Assembly: GCA_934271365.1 (NCBI GenBank) | Contig: CAKQRI010000011.1 | Coordinates: 1 to 45,162 of the forward strand | Origin: an uncultured Spirochaetales bacterium | Lineage (GTDB): Bacteria; Spirochaetota; Spirochaetia; Sphaerochaetales; Sphaerochaetaceae | Reading direction: 5' to 3' | Length of the DNA: 45,162 bases | Shown: one piece after another, positions 18,187 to 26,862 of the stretch | How positions within the stretch are numbered: position 1 is the stretch's first letter | Layout of the letters: every line of letters begins with the position of its first letter | Position numbers and translations under genes: made by a program | Notes under the pieces: model-generated | The model's database searches: none | The model's input: the letters and a program-made list of their open reading frames with translations, nothing else | Told to the model about the DNA's origin: nothing

Positions 18187-19575
18187 TTACTTCTCCATAG
18201 GGGCAGCAATACCCTCATGGTTATGGTATCCAATCTTATGAGATCTCCAGCGGCTTGGAGCAAAGACAGTCTGAGAATAGAAAGAATCCCGGCTTTCTTT
18301 TATCTGCTGCTCAAGATATGATCTCATTTCGTCAAGAACTGAAGCGTATCTCTCTGAATCTGCTACATTCCTCATCTCATAGGGATCTGCCTCCAGATCA
18401 TACAGCTCTTCCTTTCTGTCCTCTAAGTAGTATATATAACGATACTTATCCGTTGCAATCATTCTTGCAGGAGAAACTGTATAGCCCCATTCAGTAAGCC
18501 ACTCAGAAACAGCAAATTCTCTATCAGGCTTATCCTGTGATTCTATAGAGGCCTTAAGAGATATGCCTCTGCACTCTGAAGGAGCTGCTATTCCAGCTAG
18601 GTCACACAATGTCGGGAATAAATCCAGATTCTCTGCAAGACCTTTCACCATAACGCCCTTAGGCTTCACTAATGGACCAGAGAAGGCAAATGGAACATTG
18701 ACAGTCTCATGATACATAGCAACCTGCTTTGTAACAGAGCCACGCGCAGCCATTCCATCTCCATGATCAGACAAGAACACAACATATGTATTCTCATATT
18801 CCCTGCTCTTTTTCAGAATATCAAGAAGAGAGCCTATCTGCTTATCCACAAGAGAGAGATAATGATAATAAGCTGCAAGATATCCACGGTATTCATTCTC
18901 TTTCCAGGATGCGACCTGAGCCTGCCTGTTATGAGAGCAGCAGATATACTGTATTGACTTCGCTCTGTTTTCTATATCATCAAATTCATAGTTAGGAGGA
19001 AGCTCTGGAAGCCCGTCAGCATTCTCAATCTTCTCATCCTGCTTTTTTCCTACATACCCACAGATATTATGGGGATTAACAAAATCGACAACCATAAGAA
19101 GCGGCTTATCCCATGAATATGCTGATAGGAATTCATTGGCTCTCTCTGATGTATATACATCTCGAAATGTATCCTGATTGTATGGATAAAGAGGATTATC
19201 AGGAATCTCTATAGCATTCTCAGAATCTATCTTGAAACCTCTTAAAGCACCAGCATCATGAGTCTTTCCAAAGTGCATGCACTCATAGCCTGAAGCTGAG
19301 AATACAGATCCAAGGGTCTCTACAGAAGAAGGAAGGTCATCCACTGGCCAATTCCGTCCATTAGAGAGAATATCTGTCTCATGTGGATATAATCCGCTCC
19401 AGAGGGATGCACGAGAAGGCTGGCATAGCGGGTATTGGCATGTACATGTATCAAAGCCTATTCCATCTTCAAATATCGAATCAATTGCAGGATTATCATA
19501 CTTGCCGCCATAAGCCTTAAGAGCCCTATCTGAAAGCTGGTCAACCTGGATAATTACAAAATTAGGTTTTTTCAT
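18187..19575 (-). CDS. Sulfatase, Cys type I (formylglycine)
   Basis: 462 aa alkaline-phosphatase-superfamily sulfatase. C51-Q-P-S-R is the signature in which Cys becomes formylglycine, followed by ASLWSGLYPHETD. Metal ligands lie in VDQ (11-13) and LSDHGDGMAARG; the C-terminal part has LYDLEADPYEMRNVAD. There is no signal peptide, so it removes sulfate inside the cell and needs an anaerobic SAM-type maturase, not encoded here. It leads the sulfatase, PHP, GH88 set. Only a weak ribosome site (GAGAGAAG) precedes ATG 19575, and a hairpin lies just before it (19602-19625), so expression may depend on read-through. Confidence 0.93.
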   Translation of the reverse strand: MKKPNFVIIQVDQLSDRALKAYGGKYDNPAIDSIFEDGIGFDTCTCQYPLCQPSRASLWSGLYPHETDILSNGRNWPVDDLPSSVETLGSVFSASGYECMHFGKTHDAGALRGFKIDSENAIEIPDNPLYPYNQDTFRDVYTSERANEFLSAYSWDKPLLMVVDFVNPHNICGYVGKKQDEKIENADGLPELPPNYEFDDIENRAKSIQYICCSHNRQAQVASWKENEYRGYLAAYYHYLSLVDKQIGSLLDILKKSREYENTYVVFLSDHGDGMAARGSVTKQVAMYHETVNVPFAFSGPLVKPKGVMVKGLAENLDLFPTLCDLAGIAAPSECRGISLKASIESQDKPDREFAVSEWLTEWGYTVSPARMIATDKYRYIYYLEDRKEELYDLEADPYEMRNVADSERYASVLDEMRSYLEQQIKESRDSFYSQTVFAPSRWRSHKIGYHNHEGIAAPMEK

Positions 19576-19601
19576 TTAATTCTTCTCTCTTATTGTATAA
19601 A

Positions 19602-19625
19602 GGCCAACAGAAAAGCCTACTGGCC
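19602..19625 (-). terminator. Hairpin before the sulfatase gene (terminator or attenuator)
   Basis: On the minus-strand RNA GGCCAGUAG and CUGUUGGCC pair over nine positions (two G-U) with loop GCUUUU, followed by UUUAUAC. It lies 199 bases after the DUF2264 gene and only 26 bases before the sulfatase start. It may end the upstream transcript or attenuate read-through. Confidence 0.5.
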
Positions 19626-19823
19626 AATAATCATAATATATCTAGCAACATCATAGGGTTCATGAACAAAATCTGATTTACTACCTCAAGAATCCATGAC
19701 TGATACATCTCCTAAACATATGTACATTCATTTGAAATAATCTTCATGTACAGACTACATACTCAGGCAGGTTGCATTCTCTCTGAATGAAATCTGTAAG
19801 ATTCTGCAGCAGCTGTTGGCACA

Positions 19824-21521
19824 TCAAGATCCATCACTTAAATCATCCACATAACCATAGAACTCATCAGTGATCTCTATGTGTCCTACAGGAATATCAT
19901 ATACAACAGAAGGAAAAGCAGAATTGCGCCATGCAATAGATGAATTAGGATCTGCAATGATAGGCACCAAAGCTCCGCATCCCTTAGCTACGGAGACAAG
20001 GTGAGATGACGAAATCATAATCTGATCGCCTTCCTTTTTCTCTGAATAATCTGCAGCTTTCGGAATAGAGAAACCTGAATCATACGCCTTACAGCTTACA
20101 TTGCTATCTATGATGTGGTGTCTTACATGCCCACGCTCTGTCAGTCTTATCTCTGTCTTTATGATGATTCCAGGTACGGTCCAGACCGAGGTAATCGAAT
20201 CATCTTCTACAGAGAATTCAAGGCTGCCTCTTCTGACATAGACATATCCATCAATTATAAATGCAAGCATATTATCTGGAGCATTCTCGCCTATTGTCTC
20301 ATTTGTCCTTGCAACAGAGAATGGAAATAGTGTTGAATACACAAACTTATCATATTTATCTGTAAAATGGCCAAGAGAGCGCATATTGAGCATTCCTGAC
20401 GTATACAGATATGCTTCACCAGCTTTCCTATCAATAAGGAAATTAGGCACAGTCAGCTTGCAACTCTCATCTTTCAGAGAAAGAGGCTTCTCTTCCTCTT
20501 TCCAGAATGGATCATCATCTGAAAGCGCTAGAAGAAGGAATGTCTTAAGAGACCAATATGGACTGCCTGGGGCATTGTATTTCTCTGCCATTGTAAGATT
20601 AGGATAGCAATAACCTACTGTAAGAATCCCATCATGAGTCATTATATCTTCTGATAGGAAGTATCTCAGATTCCTGTTTATTATCCCCTTTACAGTGCCA
20701 TTATCAATGCTACCGTCTATAAAGAGGTATGCAGACCAGAATGCAGATTCTGCAAAACGGTAGATAAGAGACCTTCCATAAGGAATTGCAGCCCCGTTTT
20801 CTGAGAAGTACTTTATAAATGAATAAGAGAATTCGTCTGCCCTCCTCTCAGTCTCTTCTCTTCTTTCTGCAAATACCGAATACAGAATGCTGTAATATTG
20901 CATGGCAAATGCAGAGTAGTAATCAAAGCGTCCAGACACACCATCCTTATACCATCCATCTGCTATATAATTGCTCTCAATAAATGCCATGTCAGATTTG
21001 AGAAGCTCAGCGGAATAAGGACGTCCTAGCTTCTTAAGTGCTGCGTTTACAAGTATCCTGAAGAAATACCAGTTGCATTTTGGAAGATCATGCTCATTTA
21101 TCTCATAAAGCCATGCAGATAGGTTATCCTTTGTCATATCGCTCAAGGGATTCCACAAGATCTCAGGCACCGCAATAAGACCGAATGCAAGAGGCGCCAT
21201 TTCAACGAAGCGCTGATCCATCTCACCAGTATGCCCCCAGAACTCTGGGCTACTCGGATCCGTGCCATTAGCTATGCCTTTCTGATATATGCGTTCAAAT
21301 TCAGCAGATCTGCCACCACCAATCCAGAAAGGAACAAGCCCCCATAAAGGACGGGCAAAGGCTTCAAATTCGACTGTTATCTCTGGATATGTTGCACCGC
21401 CTCCATCCAGTTTTAATCTTGCGCATCCGCTGCTATAGCGTGTAATCAGAGGATTGAGAATTGAAAGAAGAAGGTCTTGATAATCCTTTTTAGAATGAAG
21501 ATTCATTGAGTATCCAGTCAT
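19824..21521 (-). CDS. DUF2264 family protein, candidate glucuronide-active enzyme
   Basis: 565 aa, no signal peptide. LLSILNPLITRYSSG, EAFARPLWGLVPFW, WGHTGEMDQRFVEMAPL and NWYFFRILVNAALKKLG are features of PF10022 (DUF2264), an alpha/alpha-toroid family with a beta-sandwich C-terminus. As I recall, some members are beta-glucuronidases (CAZy GH154); this assignment should be checked. ATG 21521 has AGGAG five bases upstream. The gene lies between the kinase and sulfatase genes on the same strand and fits the degradation of uronate-containing oligosaccharides. Confidence 0.85.
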   Translation of the reverse strand: MTGYSMNLHSKKDYQDLLLSILNPLITRYSSGCARLKLDGGGATYPEITVEFEAFARPLWGLVPFWIGGGRSAEFERIYQKGIANGTDPSSPEFWGHTGEMDQRFVEMAPLAFGLIAVPEILWNPLSDMTKDNLSAWLYEINEHDLPKCNWYFFRILVNAALKKLGRPYSAELLKSDMAFIESNYIADGWYKDGVSGRFDYYSAFAMQYYSILYSVFAERREETERRADEFSYSFIKYFSENGAAIPYGRSLIYRFAESAFWSAYLFIDGSIDNGTVKGIINRNLRYFLSEDIMTHDGILTVGYCYPNLTMAEKYNAPGSPYWSLKTFLLLALSDDDPFWKEEEKPLSLKDESCKLTVPNFLIDRKAGEAYLYTSGMLNMRSLGHFTDKYDKFVYSTLFPFSVARTNETIGENAPDNMLAFIIDGYVYVRRGSLEFSVEDDSITSVWTVPGIIIKTEIRLTERGHVRHHIIDSNVSCKAYDSGFSIPKAADYSEKKEGDQIMISSSHLVSVAKGCGALVPIIADPNSSIAWRNSAFPSVVYDIPVGHIEITDEFYGYVDDLSDGS

Positions 21522-21603
21522 TATTGCTCCTATGAAAAACCTATTGCTCCACTAGGTACTATAAATGAGTCTATTTAAAACAAAATCAAAAAACAACAGA
21601 TTT

Positions 21604-22689
21604 TTACAGTTTATCAGATTTATGGACAATCATCTCCATCTCACTCTGATGCACTTCCATATCAGAGAGAAGCTTCAGCTGTGTCCTTGCTCTATCTAGA
21701 TTATGGCAATCACGCTTGGTTCTATAATATATATCACCATCTAAATAGTCTGTAAGAAATCTCATTCCACACTCAAGCGTCATAGTCTTCGCCCCAAGAA
21801 CAAGCGTATCTATCTCTGTGTCTGTAAGAGATCTGCATGTCCGTCTATATCCTACGGAATATGCTCTGAAAAGCTCTAAAGATAATGATACCCTACTCAG
21901 ATTCTTCTCATCCTCTAATGCAGTAGAAGCTCCGAATCTTATAGAATCTCCGAAGTCATATGCAGAGAGTCCCGGCATCACTGTATCCAGGTCTATCACG
22001 CAGAGAGCCTTTCCTGTCTGCTTATCAAAAAGAACATTATCAAGCTTAGCATCGTTATGCGTGACTCTCAGAGGCAGGTCTCCATTCTCTCTCATAGTCT
22101 GGAGAACTCCCATCTCTTCTTCCCGTTCCAGGATAAAATCAATCTCTTTCTGAATACCTTCTGCTCTTCTGCAGCTATCTTCAGTTATTGCCTGTCTCAG
22201 CAAATCATAGCGCCTGGGGGTATTATGGAAATCAGGGATGATCTCTATAAGGGATGATGCATCGAAATCGGATAGATTCTCTGAAAAGCGCCCAAAAGCC
22301 AGAGCACTCTCATATAAATCTGCTGATGAGCGTGCCCGCTCCAGGCAAATTGAATTCTCTACATAGCTATAGATTCTGTAGTACCCACCTCTGACAGCCA
22401 CATAAGGAAGTCCATCTTTTGCATAAGAAAGAGCGAGCACGGATCTTCTATCATCAGTCTTTTCTCCAAGATGCTCTGTTACAAGCTCAATATTCCTCAT
22501 CAGAGCACTGACATCATGGAACACAGAGTCATTGATTCTCTGAAGAATATACTTAAAGCCTCTATCAGTGGAAACAAGGCATGTACCATTGATATGGCCT
22601 TCTCCATAAGGAATAACACTTACGACTCCACCACAGAGATCAAATAACGGAAGGATTTCTTCTTCTGCAAGCTCAGAATCCATAAACAT
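21604..22689 (-). CDS. Sugar kinase of the phosphotransferase (APH) family, NahK-like
   Basis: 361 aa. H211-N-D213 in LRVTHNDAKLDNVLFD and D233-L-D235 in CVIDLDTVMPG are the catalytic and metal-binding motifs of the APH/ChoK fold. The exact string VIDLDTVMPG with the N-terminal GEGHINGT and YILQRIN is like N-acetylhexosamine 1-kinase, which phosphorylates GlcNAc or GalNAc at C1. That would suit glycosaminoglycan breakdown. It starts one base after the HAD-CDA stop with GAGG seven bases before ATG, so it is cotranscribed with the pyrimidine genes; a nucleoside or other sugar substrate cannot be ruled out. Confidence 0.8.
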   Translation of the reverse strand: MFMDSELAEEEILPLFDLCGGVVSVIPYGEGHINGTCLVSTDRGFKYILQRINDSVFHDVSALMRNIELVTEHLGEKTDDRRSVLALSYAKDGLPYVAVRGGYYRIYSYVENSICLERARSSADLYESALAFGRFSENLSDFDASSLIEIIPDFHNTPRRYDLLRQAITEDSCRRAEGIQKEIDFILEREEEMGVLQTMRENGDLPLRVTHNDAKLDNVLFDKQTGKALCVIDLDTVMPGLSAYDFGDSIRFGASTALEDEKNLSRVSLSLELFRAYSVGYRRTCRSLTDTEIDTLVLGAKTMTLECGMRFLTDYLDGDIYYRTKRDCHNLDRARTQLKLLSDMEVHQSEMEMIVHKSDKL

Positions 22690-22690
22690 G

Positions 22691-23845
22691 TTATTTCCTC
22701 ATTGATGGAAATATGAAAGGATGAGGAAGCAGATCTGAAAACAGATACTCCCTACGATCATTTTTAGATACAAGAACAACTCTGGTATCTGGCTTTGCAA
22801 ATTCGGCTATCACCTGAAGACACGCTGCACACGGAGGAGCTGGTGGATCATCATCGCTTGCAACAACAAGCAGATCAATACCGATTGCCCCCTCTGCTGC
22901 AACAGCTGAGAATATGGCATTGCGCTCTGCACATATAGTAGCACCATAGGAAGAGTTCTCAACATTGCATCCTGAATAGATTCTTCCACTTGCAGAACTC
23001 AGAATATCGGCACCGATTTTATATCCTGAATATGGGGCATATGCGCAGTTCTGGGCTCTTTTCGCACTCTCAATAGCATGCTCAAGAATGAATGAATACG
23101 GCATTCTCCTAGAAAGAGGTGCTATATAGTTAGCTCCATACAGTACAGCATTCTCTGAAATACCTGCATATGCATTCAGAGTCTTCTCAAGCTCTTCGGC
23201 TGTCGAGAATTGCTCAATTGCACCAAGATCTGAGATTATGGCATCAGCGCCTGTCTTTTCTGCATCGCTATATGAAAGCGTTGTGGTAAGGACTACAGTA
23301 AAGCAATGGGCATCAAGACCTGCTTTTATACCACCTTTTGAATCCTCAAATACAACAGCTTCTTCCGCAGCAATACCGAGCTTTATAAGTGCAAGCTGAT
23401 AGATATCCGGAAATGGCTTATTACGTTTTATATCGCGACCGGTGATTACAGCATCAAAAGACTCAGGGCTAAGCCCTATTGCCTTTATATTCGCATAGAC
23501 TTTCCACTCTGGCGCTGAAGATGCAACAGCAGTCATAAGCCCCGCTCTCTTGGCCATTTCAATAAGACGCGCACCTCCATTGAGTGCTATGTTCACATCA
23601 TTTATAGCTTTTTCATAGTGCTCTCTGAAAAAAGAAGAGGCTTCCTGATATGAATAGCCTGATGCATTCAGATCATGCGCTGTGCCATCAAAGAACTCAA
23701 TCTCCCCGCAGCCAAGATGCTGAGCAAAGTCATCAGCGGAGGCTTTGATGTCTAACGTATTAAAATAATCTATTCCGATTGCAATAGATAGGTCCTCGCT
23801 ATCAGCAAGGACTCCATCCATATCAAAAAGAAGTGCTTTGATCAT
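22691..23845 (-). CDS. HAD phosphatase fused to cytidine deaminase
   Basis: 384 aa fusion. Residues 1-~225 are a beta-phosphoglucomutase-like HAD phosphatase: D8-M-D10-G-V nucleophile motif, SSAPEWK (motif II), K143 in NKPFPD and E167-D168 in VFEDSKGG. Residues ~250-384 are a zinc cytidine deaminase: C305-A-E307 in ATICAERNA and P-C339-A-A-C342. Cytidine deaminase makes uridine from cytidine; the HAD half may dephosphorylate a nucleotide or sugar phosphate (inference). The start overlaps the end of the dihydropyrimidinase-like gene by four bases. No stop or frameshift separates the halves, so it is a true fusion in this sequence. Confidence 0.88.
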   Translation of the reverse strand: MIKALLFDMDGVLADSEDLSIAIGIDYFNTLDIKASADDFAQHLGCGEIEFFDGTAHDLNASGYSYQEASSFFREHYEKAINDVNIALNGGARLIEMAKRAGLMTAVASSAPEWKVYANIKAIGLSPESFDAVITGRDIKRNKPFPDIYQLALIKLGIAAEEAVVFEDSKGGIKAGLDAHCFTVVLTTTLSYSDAEKTGADAIISDLGAIEQFSTAEELEKTLNAYAGISENAVLYGANYIAPLSRRMPYSFILEHAIESAKRAQNCAYAPYSGYKIGADILSSASGRIYSGCNVENSSYGATICAERNAIFSAVAAEGAIGIDLLVVASDDDPPAPPCAACLQVIAEFAKPDTRVVLVSKNDRREYLFSDLLPHPFIFPSMRK

Positions 23846-25209
23846 CTTCTTGCCCTTATGAACTTTCCATCTCCTTCAAGTCCGAGGTATAATCCATCGC
23901 CCATGATAAGACGCCCTCTGAGATATGTCATCACGACTTTTCCTGTAACTGTCATTCCTTCATAAGGAGTATATCCAGCTGCACTATGAAGCGACGAGGA
24001 AGATAGAGTCCATGTCTCTTCTGGATTGAAGAGGACGATATCTGCATCTGATCCCTCTTTCAGAATTCCCTTCTGGGGGTATATTCCAAATGCCTTTGCA
24101 GGTCCTGTCGAGAGAAGATTGACAACCTGTGATAGAGACAGGGATCCTGATACAACTCCGAATGTATTAATCAGAGGAAGAAGTTCTTCCGTCCCTGGAA
24201 TTCCTGGATAAATTGTCCTGCAATCATTGCTCTCAAGCTTCTGCTGTCGGGTAAAAGAACAATGATCGGTAGCTACTACCTGAATCTCACCATCAATCAG
24301 AGCTTCCTGAAGAGCCTTATTATCCTCTTTATCTCTTAAAGGCGGTGTCATTACATAAAGAGCACCATCATCACCCTCCAGCTTAGACTTATCAAGGAAA
24401 AGATAATGAGGTGTTGTCTCTACAATAACCTTCACTCCTTCTTCTCTCAGCTTTCTTACAGCATCAAGCCCCAGCTTAGAAGAAAGATGCACGATGTAGA
24501 TAGGCATATCGAGCTCTCTTGCAATCTCTCCAACATAGCTTATTGCTTTAGCTTCAGCCTCTGCCGGACGGAGAGATGCATGGTCAATAGGTCTGTATTC
24601 ACCCTTCCAGCTGTTTCCTATCTCTGTTATTATCCCATCATCCTCGCAGTGCACACTCACCATGAGGTTCAAGGACTTACACATCGAGAATATCTCCTTG
24701 AGCTCCTCTCTCTTCTCTACCATATATCCAACATTCTTATATGTAGTGAAGAGCTTTATAGTGCCGACTCCCATCACCTTTATCGTCTCAAGCTCATCTC
24801 TGAGATCTTCTCTGAATGCATATACTCCCTGATGGAGAGCATAGTCGATTCTCATGGAATGCATCTCTTTCTTCCTGTTCTTGAGAGAAGCAACCAGATC
24901 TTCTTTGTTATCATCTGCAAAATCAATAACAGTGGTGACTCCACCATAAGCAGCAAGCTTAGAACCTTCTGCAAAAGAATCTGCTGTTACAGTGCCTCTA
25001 GATACCAGATGATAATGCGTATGGGCATCAATGATGCCAGGAAGGACACAGAGGCCATCCGCATGTACCAGCCTTGTACCCTGGGGGCATTCTGCCTCAC
25101 TGATATGTCTTGCAATTCTCCTGATTCTGGAGCCTTCGATTAAAATATCACCATGCCTTGTCCACTCAGTATCAACTAAGAGACCATCTTTTATTAGAAT
25201 GTTACCCAT
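23842..25209 (-). CDS. Dihydropyrimidinase/hydantoinase-like amidohydrolase
   Basis: 455 aa cyclic amidohydrolase. Metal-site residues are visible: H63 and H65 in DAHTHYH, the carboxylated-Lys candidate K152 in GTIKLFTTY, H187 in VHCED, H241 in VHLSS and D315 in ATDHCSF. Such enzymes open dihydropyrimidine, hydantoin or allantoin rings; the exact substrate is unclear. Coupling to a cytidine deaminase points to pyrimidine breakdown. No ribosome site precedes ATG 25209; TAAAAT ends six bases upstream with a -35 at 17 bases, so the message may be leaderless. A long antisense frame opposite it is a shadow. Confidence 0.88.
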   Translation of the reverse strand: MGNILIKDGLLVDTEWTRHGDILIEGSRIRRIARHISEAECPQGTRLVHADGLCVLPGIIDAHTHYHLVSRGTVTADSFAEGSKLAAYGGVTTVIDFADDNKEDLVASLKNRKKEMHSMRIDYALHQGVYAFREDLRDELETIKVMGVGTIKLFTTYKNVGYMVEKREELKEIFSMCKSLNLMVSVHCEDDGIITEIGNSWKGEYRPIDHASLRPAEAEAKAISYVGEIARELDMPIYIVHLSSKLGLDAVRKLREEGVKVIVETTPHYLFLDKSKLEGDDGALYVMTPPLRDKEDNKALQEALIDGEIQVVATDHCSFTRQQKLESNDCRTIYPGIPGTEELLPLINTFGVVSGSLSLSQVVNLLSTGPAKAFGIYPQKGILKEGSDADIVLFNPEETWTLSSSSLHSAAGYTPYEGMTVTGKVVMTYLRGRLIMGDGLYLGLEGDGKFIRARR

Positions 25210-25215
25210 ATATCT

Positions 25216-25244
25216 ATTTTAACCTAGAGAATTCTGCTTTCCAA
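25216..25244 (-). promoter_or_regulatory. Promoter of the dihydropyrimidinase operon, possibly leaderless
   Basis: Minus-strand TTGGAA (25239-25244), 17-base spacer, TAAAAT (25216-25221), then six bases to ATG 25209. The expected start of transcription coincides with the start codon. Confidence 0.6.
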
Positions 25245-25249
25245 CAGAA

Positions 25250-25280
25250 AAATGAAAAGCCCATCCATAAAGGACAGGCT
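25250..25280 (-). terminator. Intrinsic terminator of glyA
   Basis: Minus-strand AGCCTGTCC and GGATGGGCT form a 9-bp stem (two G-U) with a TTTAT loop, followed by TTTTCATTTTT, starting seven bases after the glyA stop. Confidence 0.75.
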
Positions 25281-25286
25281 ATGCAT

Positions 25287-26801
25287 TTATTCTACAATAG
25301 GAAATTCCTTTTCAAGAAGATCCAGATCAAGCTCTGGATAAAGCATGAAGCGATCTAAAAGAGCTTTTACTCTTGACTTTGCTCTTTCTATCACTTCTTT
25401 TGGTGCCTTAGCCCTGTTCTTGCTGATCTCACCCTTCTTCTCTCCTTTTGTGATGATTGCTGGCTCTGCTGCCTTGAGAACATCTGCAATTATTGAAGCA
25501 ATCTCCTTCATCTCGCTCTCTCCCATTCCAAGCGTGGTAACAGCAGGCGTTCCTATTCTAAGACCTGAAGTATACCAAGGACCATTCTTATCAAAAGGAA
25601 GAGCATTCCTATTCAGTGTGATTCCACACTCTCTCATAAGAGACTCTGCCTGTCGCCCATTAAGTCCGAAAGGCGTTACATCAAGCAGCATGAGATGGTT
25701 ATCTGAACCACCTGTTGCAACTGGAATTCCCTCTTCTATGCAGGCCTTAGCCAGTGCTTTTGAATTCTTCACGATATTCTCTGCATATACTCTGAACTCT
25801 GGTCTCTCAGCCTCTTCAAGCGCAACAGCCTTTGCAGCCATTACATGAGGGAGAGGCCCTCCGATTACAAGAGGACATCCTTTGTCTACCGATTCAGCGA
25901 ACTCTGCCTTACAGAGAATCATGCCTCCTCTTGGGCCCCTGAGAGTCTTATGTGTTGTGGTTGTAACCACATCTGCCCATTTAACAGGATCATAGTCATC
26001 TGTGAATACCTTTCCAGCAACAAGGCCAGCAAAATGCGCCATATCAACCATGAAAACAGCTCCGACAGAATGAGCAATCTCCGCCATGCGCCTGAAATCA
26101 ACCTTTCTTGGATATGCAGAATAACCTGCGAGGAGAATAAGAGGCTTGATTTCCTTAGCCAGTCTCTCTATCTCATCATAGTCGAGAAGGCCTGTCTCCT
26201 TATCTACAGTATATGAATATGCATCAAACAGCTGTGCTGATATATTCTGTCTATATCCGTGTGTAAGATGGCCACCAGAATAATAATCAAGTCCAAGAAG
26301 TCTCTGGTTATGAAGAGCTTCTCTGACCTTATTCCAGTCTTCTCTTGCCATATGTGATGGATTTGTTATACCCATTTCCTCAAGAAGCGGGACCTGTACT
26401 TTAGCATTGAGTATTGCCCAGTATGCACAGAGGTTTGCATCTGCACCGCTATGAGGCTGTACATATGCATGATCTGCTCCGAATAATCTGCATGCAGCTT
26501 CTGCAGCTTCTGCTTCAATCTGGTCCACATTATCACAGCCTGCATAGAATCGATGAAACGGGAATCCTTCACTGTATTTATCAGTAAGCAGATTTCCCAT
26601 TGCTGCCTGGACTGAAAGAGAAGAGAAATTCTCACTGGCAATCAGCTTCAGATGTGACCTCTGATCCTTAAGCTCATTTACTATATATCCAGCTGTCCTT
26701 TTTGAGACACGACTGATGAGATCCAATTCTGAAAGATATAGAGCAAGCCCTGCATCAATCTTTCCATTATTCTTTTCAAGATATCTATCTAATGCACCCA
26801 T
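25287..26801 (-). CDS. glyA: Serine hydroxymethyltransferase, long form
   Basis: PLP enzyme interconverting serine and glycine while charging tetrahydrofolate with a one-carbon unit. 504 aa, about 80 longer than the E. coli enzyme; such long forms occur in spirochaetes and chlamydiae. Motifs: LIASENFSS, TDKYSEGFP, the substrate loop around HRFYAGCDNVDQIE, MVDMAHFAGLVAGK, and the PLP Lys in TTTTHKTLRGPRGG. The C-terminal extension has a Lys-rich stretch (TKGEKKGEISKNRAKAPKE). GAGGTGAG precedes ATG 26801. It is monocistronic or follows the DUF4143 ATPase on the same strand with a 61-base gap. Confidence 0.96.
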   Translation of the reverse strand: MGALDRYLEKNNGKIDAGLALYLSELDLISRVSKRTAGYIVNELKDQRSHLKLIASENFSSLSVQAAMGNLLTDKYSEGFPFHRFYAGCDNVDQIEAEAAEAACRLFGADHAYVQPHSGADANLCAYWAILNAKVQVPLLEEMGITNPSHMAREDWNKVREALHNQRLLGLDYYSGGHLTHGYRQNISAQLFDAYSYTVDKETGLLDYDEIERLAKEIKPLILLAGYSAYPRKVDFRRMAEIAHSVGAVFMVDMAHFAGLVAGKVFTDDYDPVKWADVVTTTTHKTLRGPRGGMILCKAEFAESVDKGCPLVIGGPLPHVMAAKAVALEEAERPEFRVYAENIVKNSKALAKACIEEGIPVATGGSDNHLMLLDVTPFGLNGRQAESLMRECGITLNRNALPFDKNGPWYTSGLRIGTPAVTTLGMGESEMKEIASIIADVLKAAEPAIITKGEKKGEISKNRAKAPKEVIERAKSRVKALLDRFMLYPELDLDLLEKEFPIVE

Positions 26802-26862
26802 ATTCTCACCTCAGTTGAAGTTTGCACTTTTTACCATTTATATTCAACAGAGGTTATATAAA

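Noticed and set aside
24406..25143. 245-codon plus-strand open frame opposite the dihydropyrimidinase-like gene
   Set aside because: Lies fully antisense to a gene with intact metal-site motifs, has no ribosome site and a composition typical of a shadow frame.
25345..25848. 167-codon plus-strand frame opposite glyA
   Set aside because: Antisense shadow of a highly conserved enzyme; Ser/Ala/Pro-rich and without family features.
26802..26862. Glycine riboswitch or other leader RNA before glyA
   Set aside because: Only 61 bases, without recognisable paired elements.
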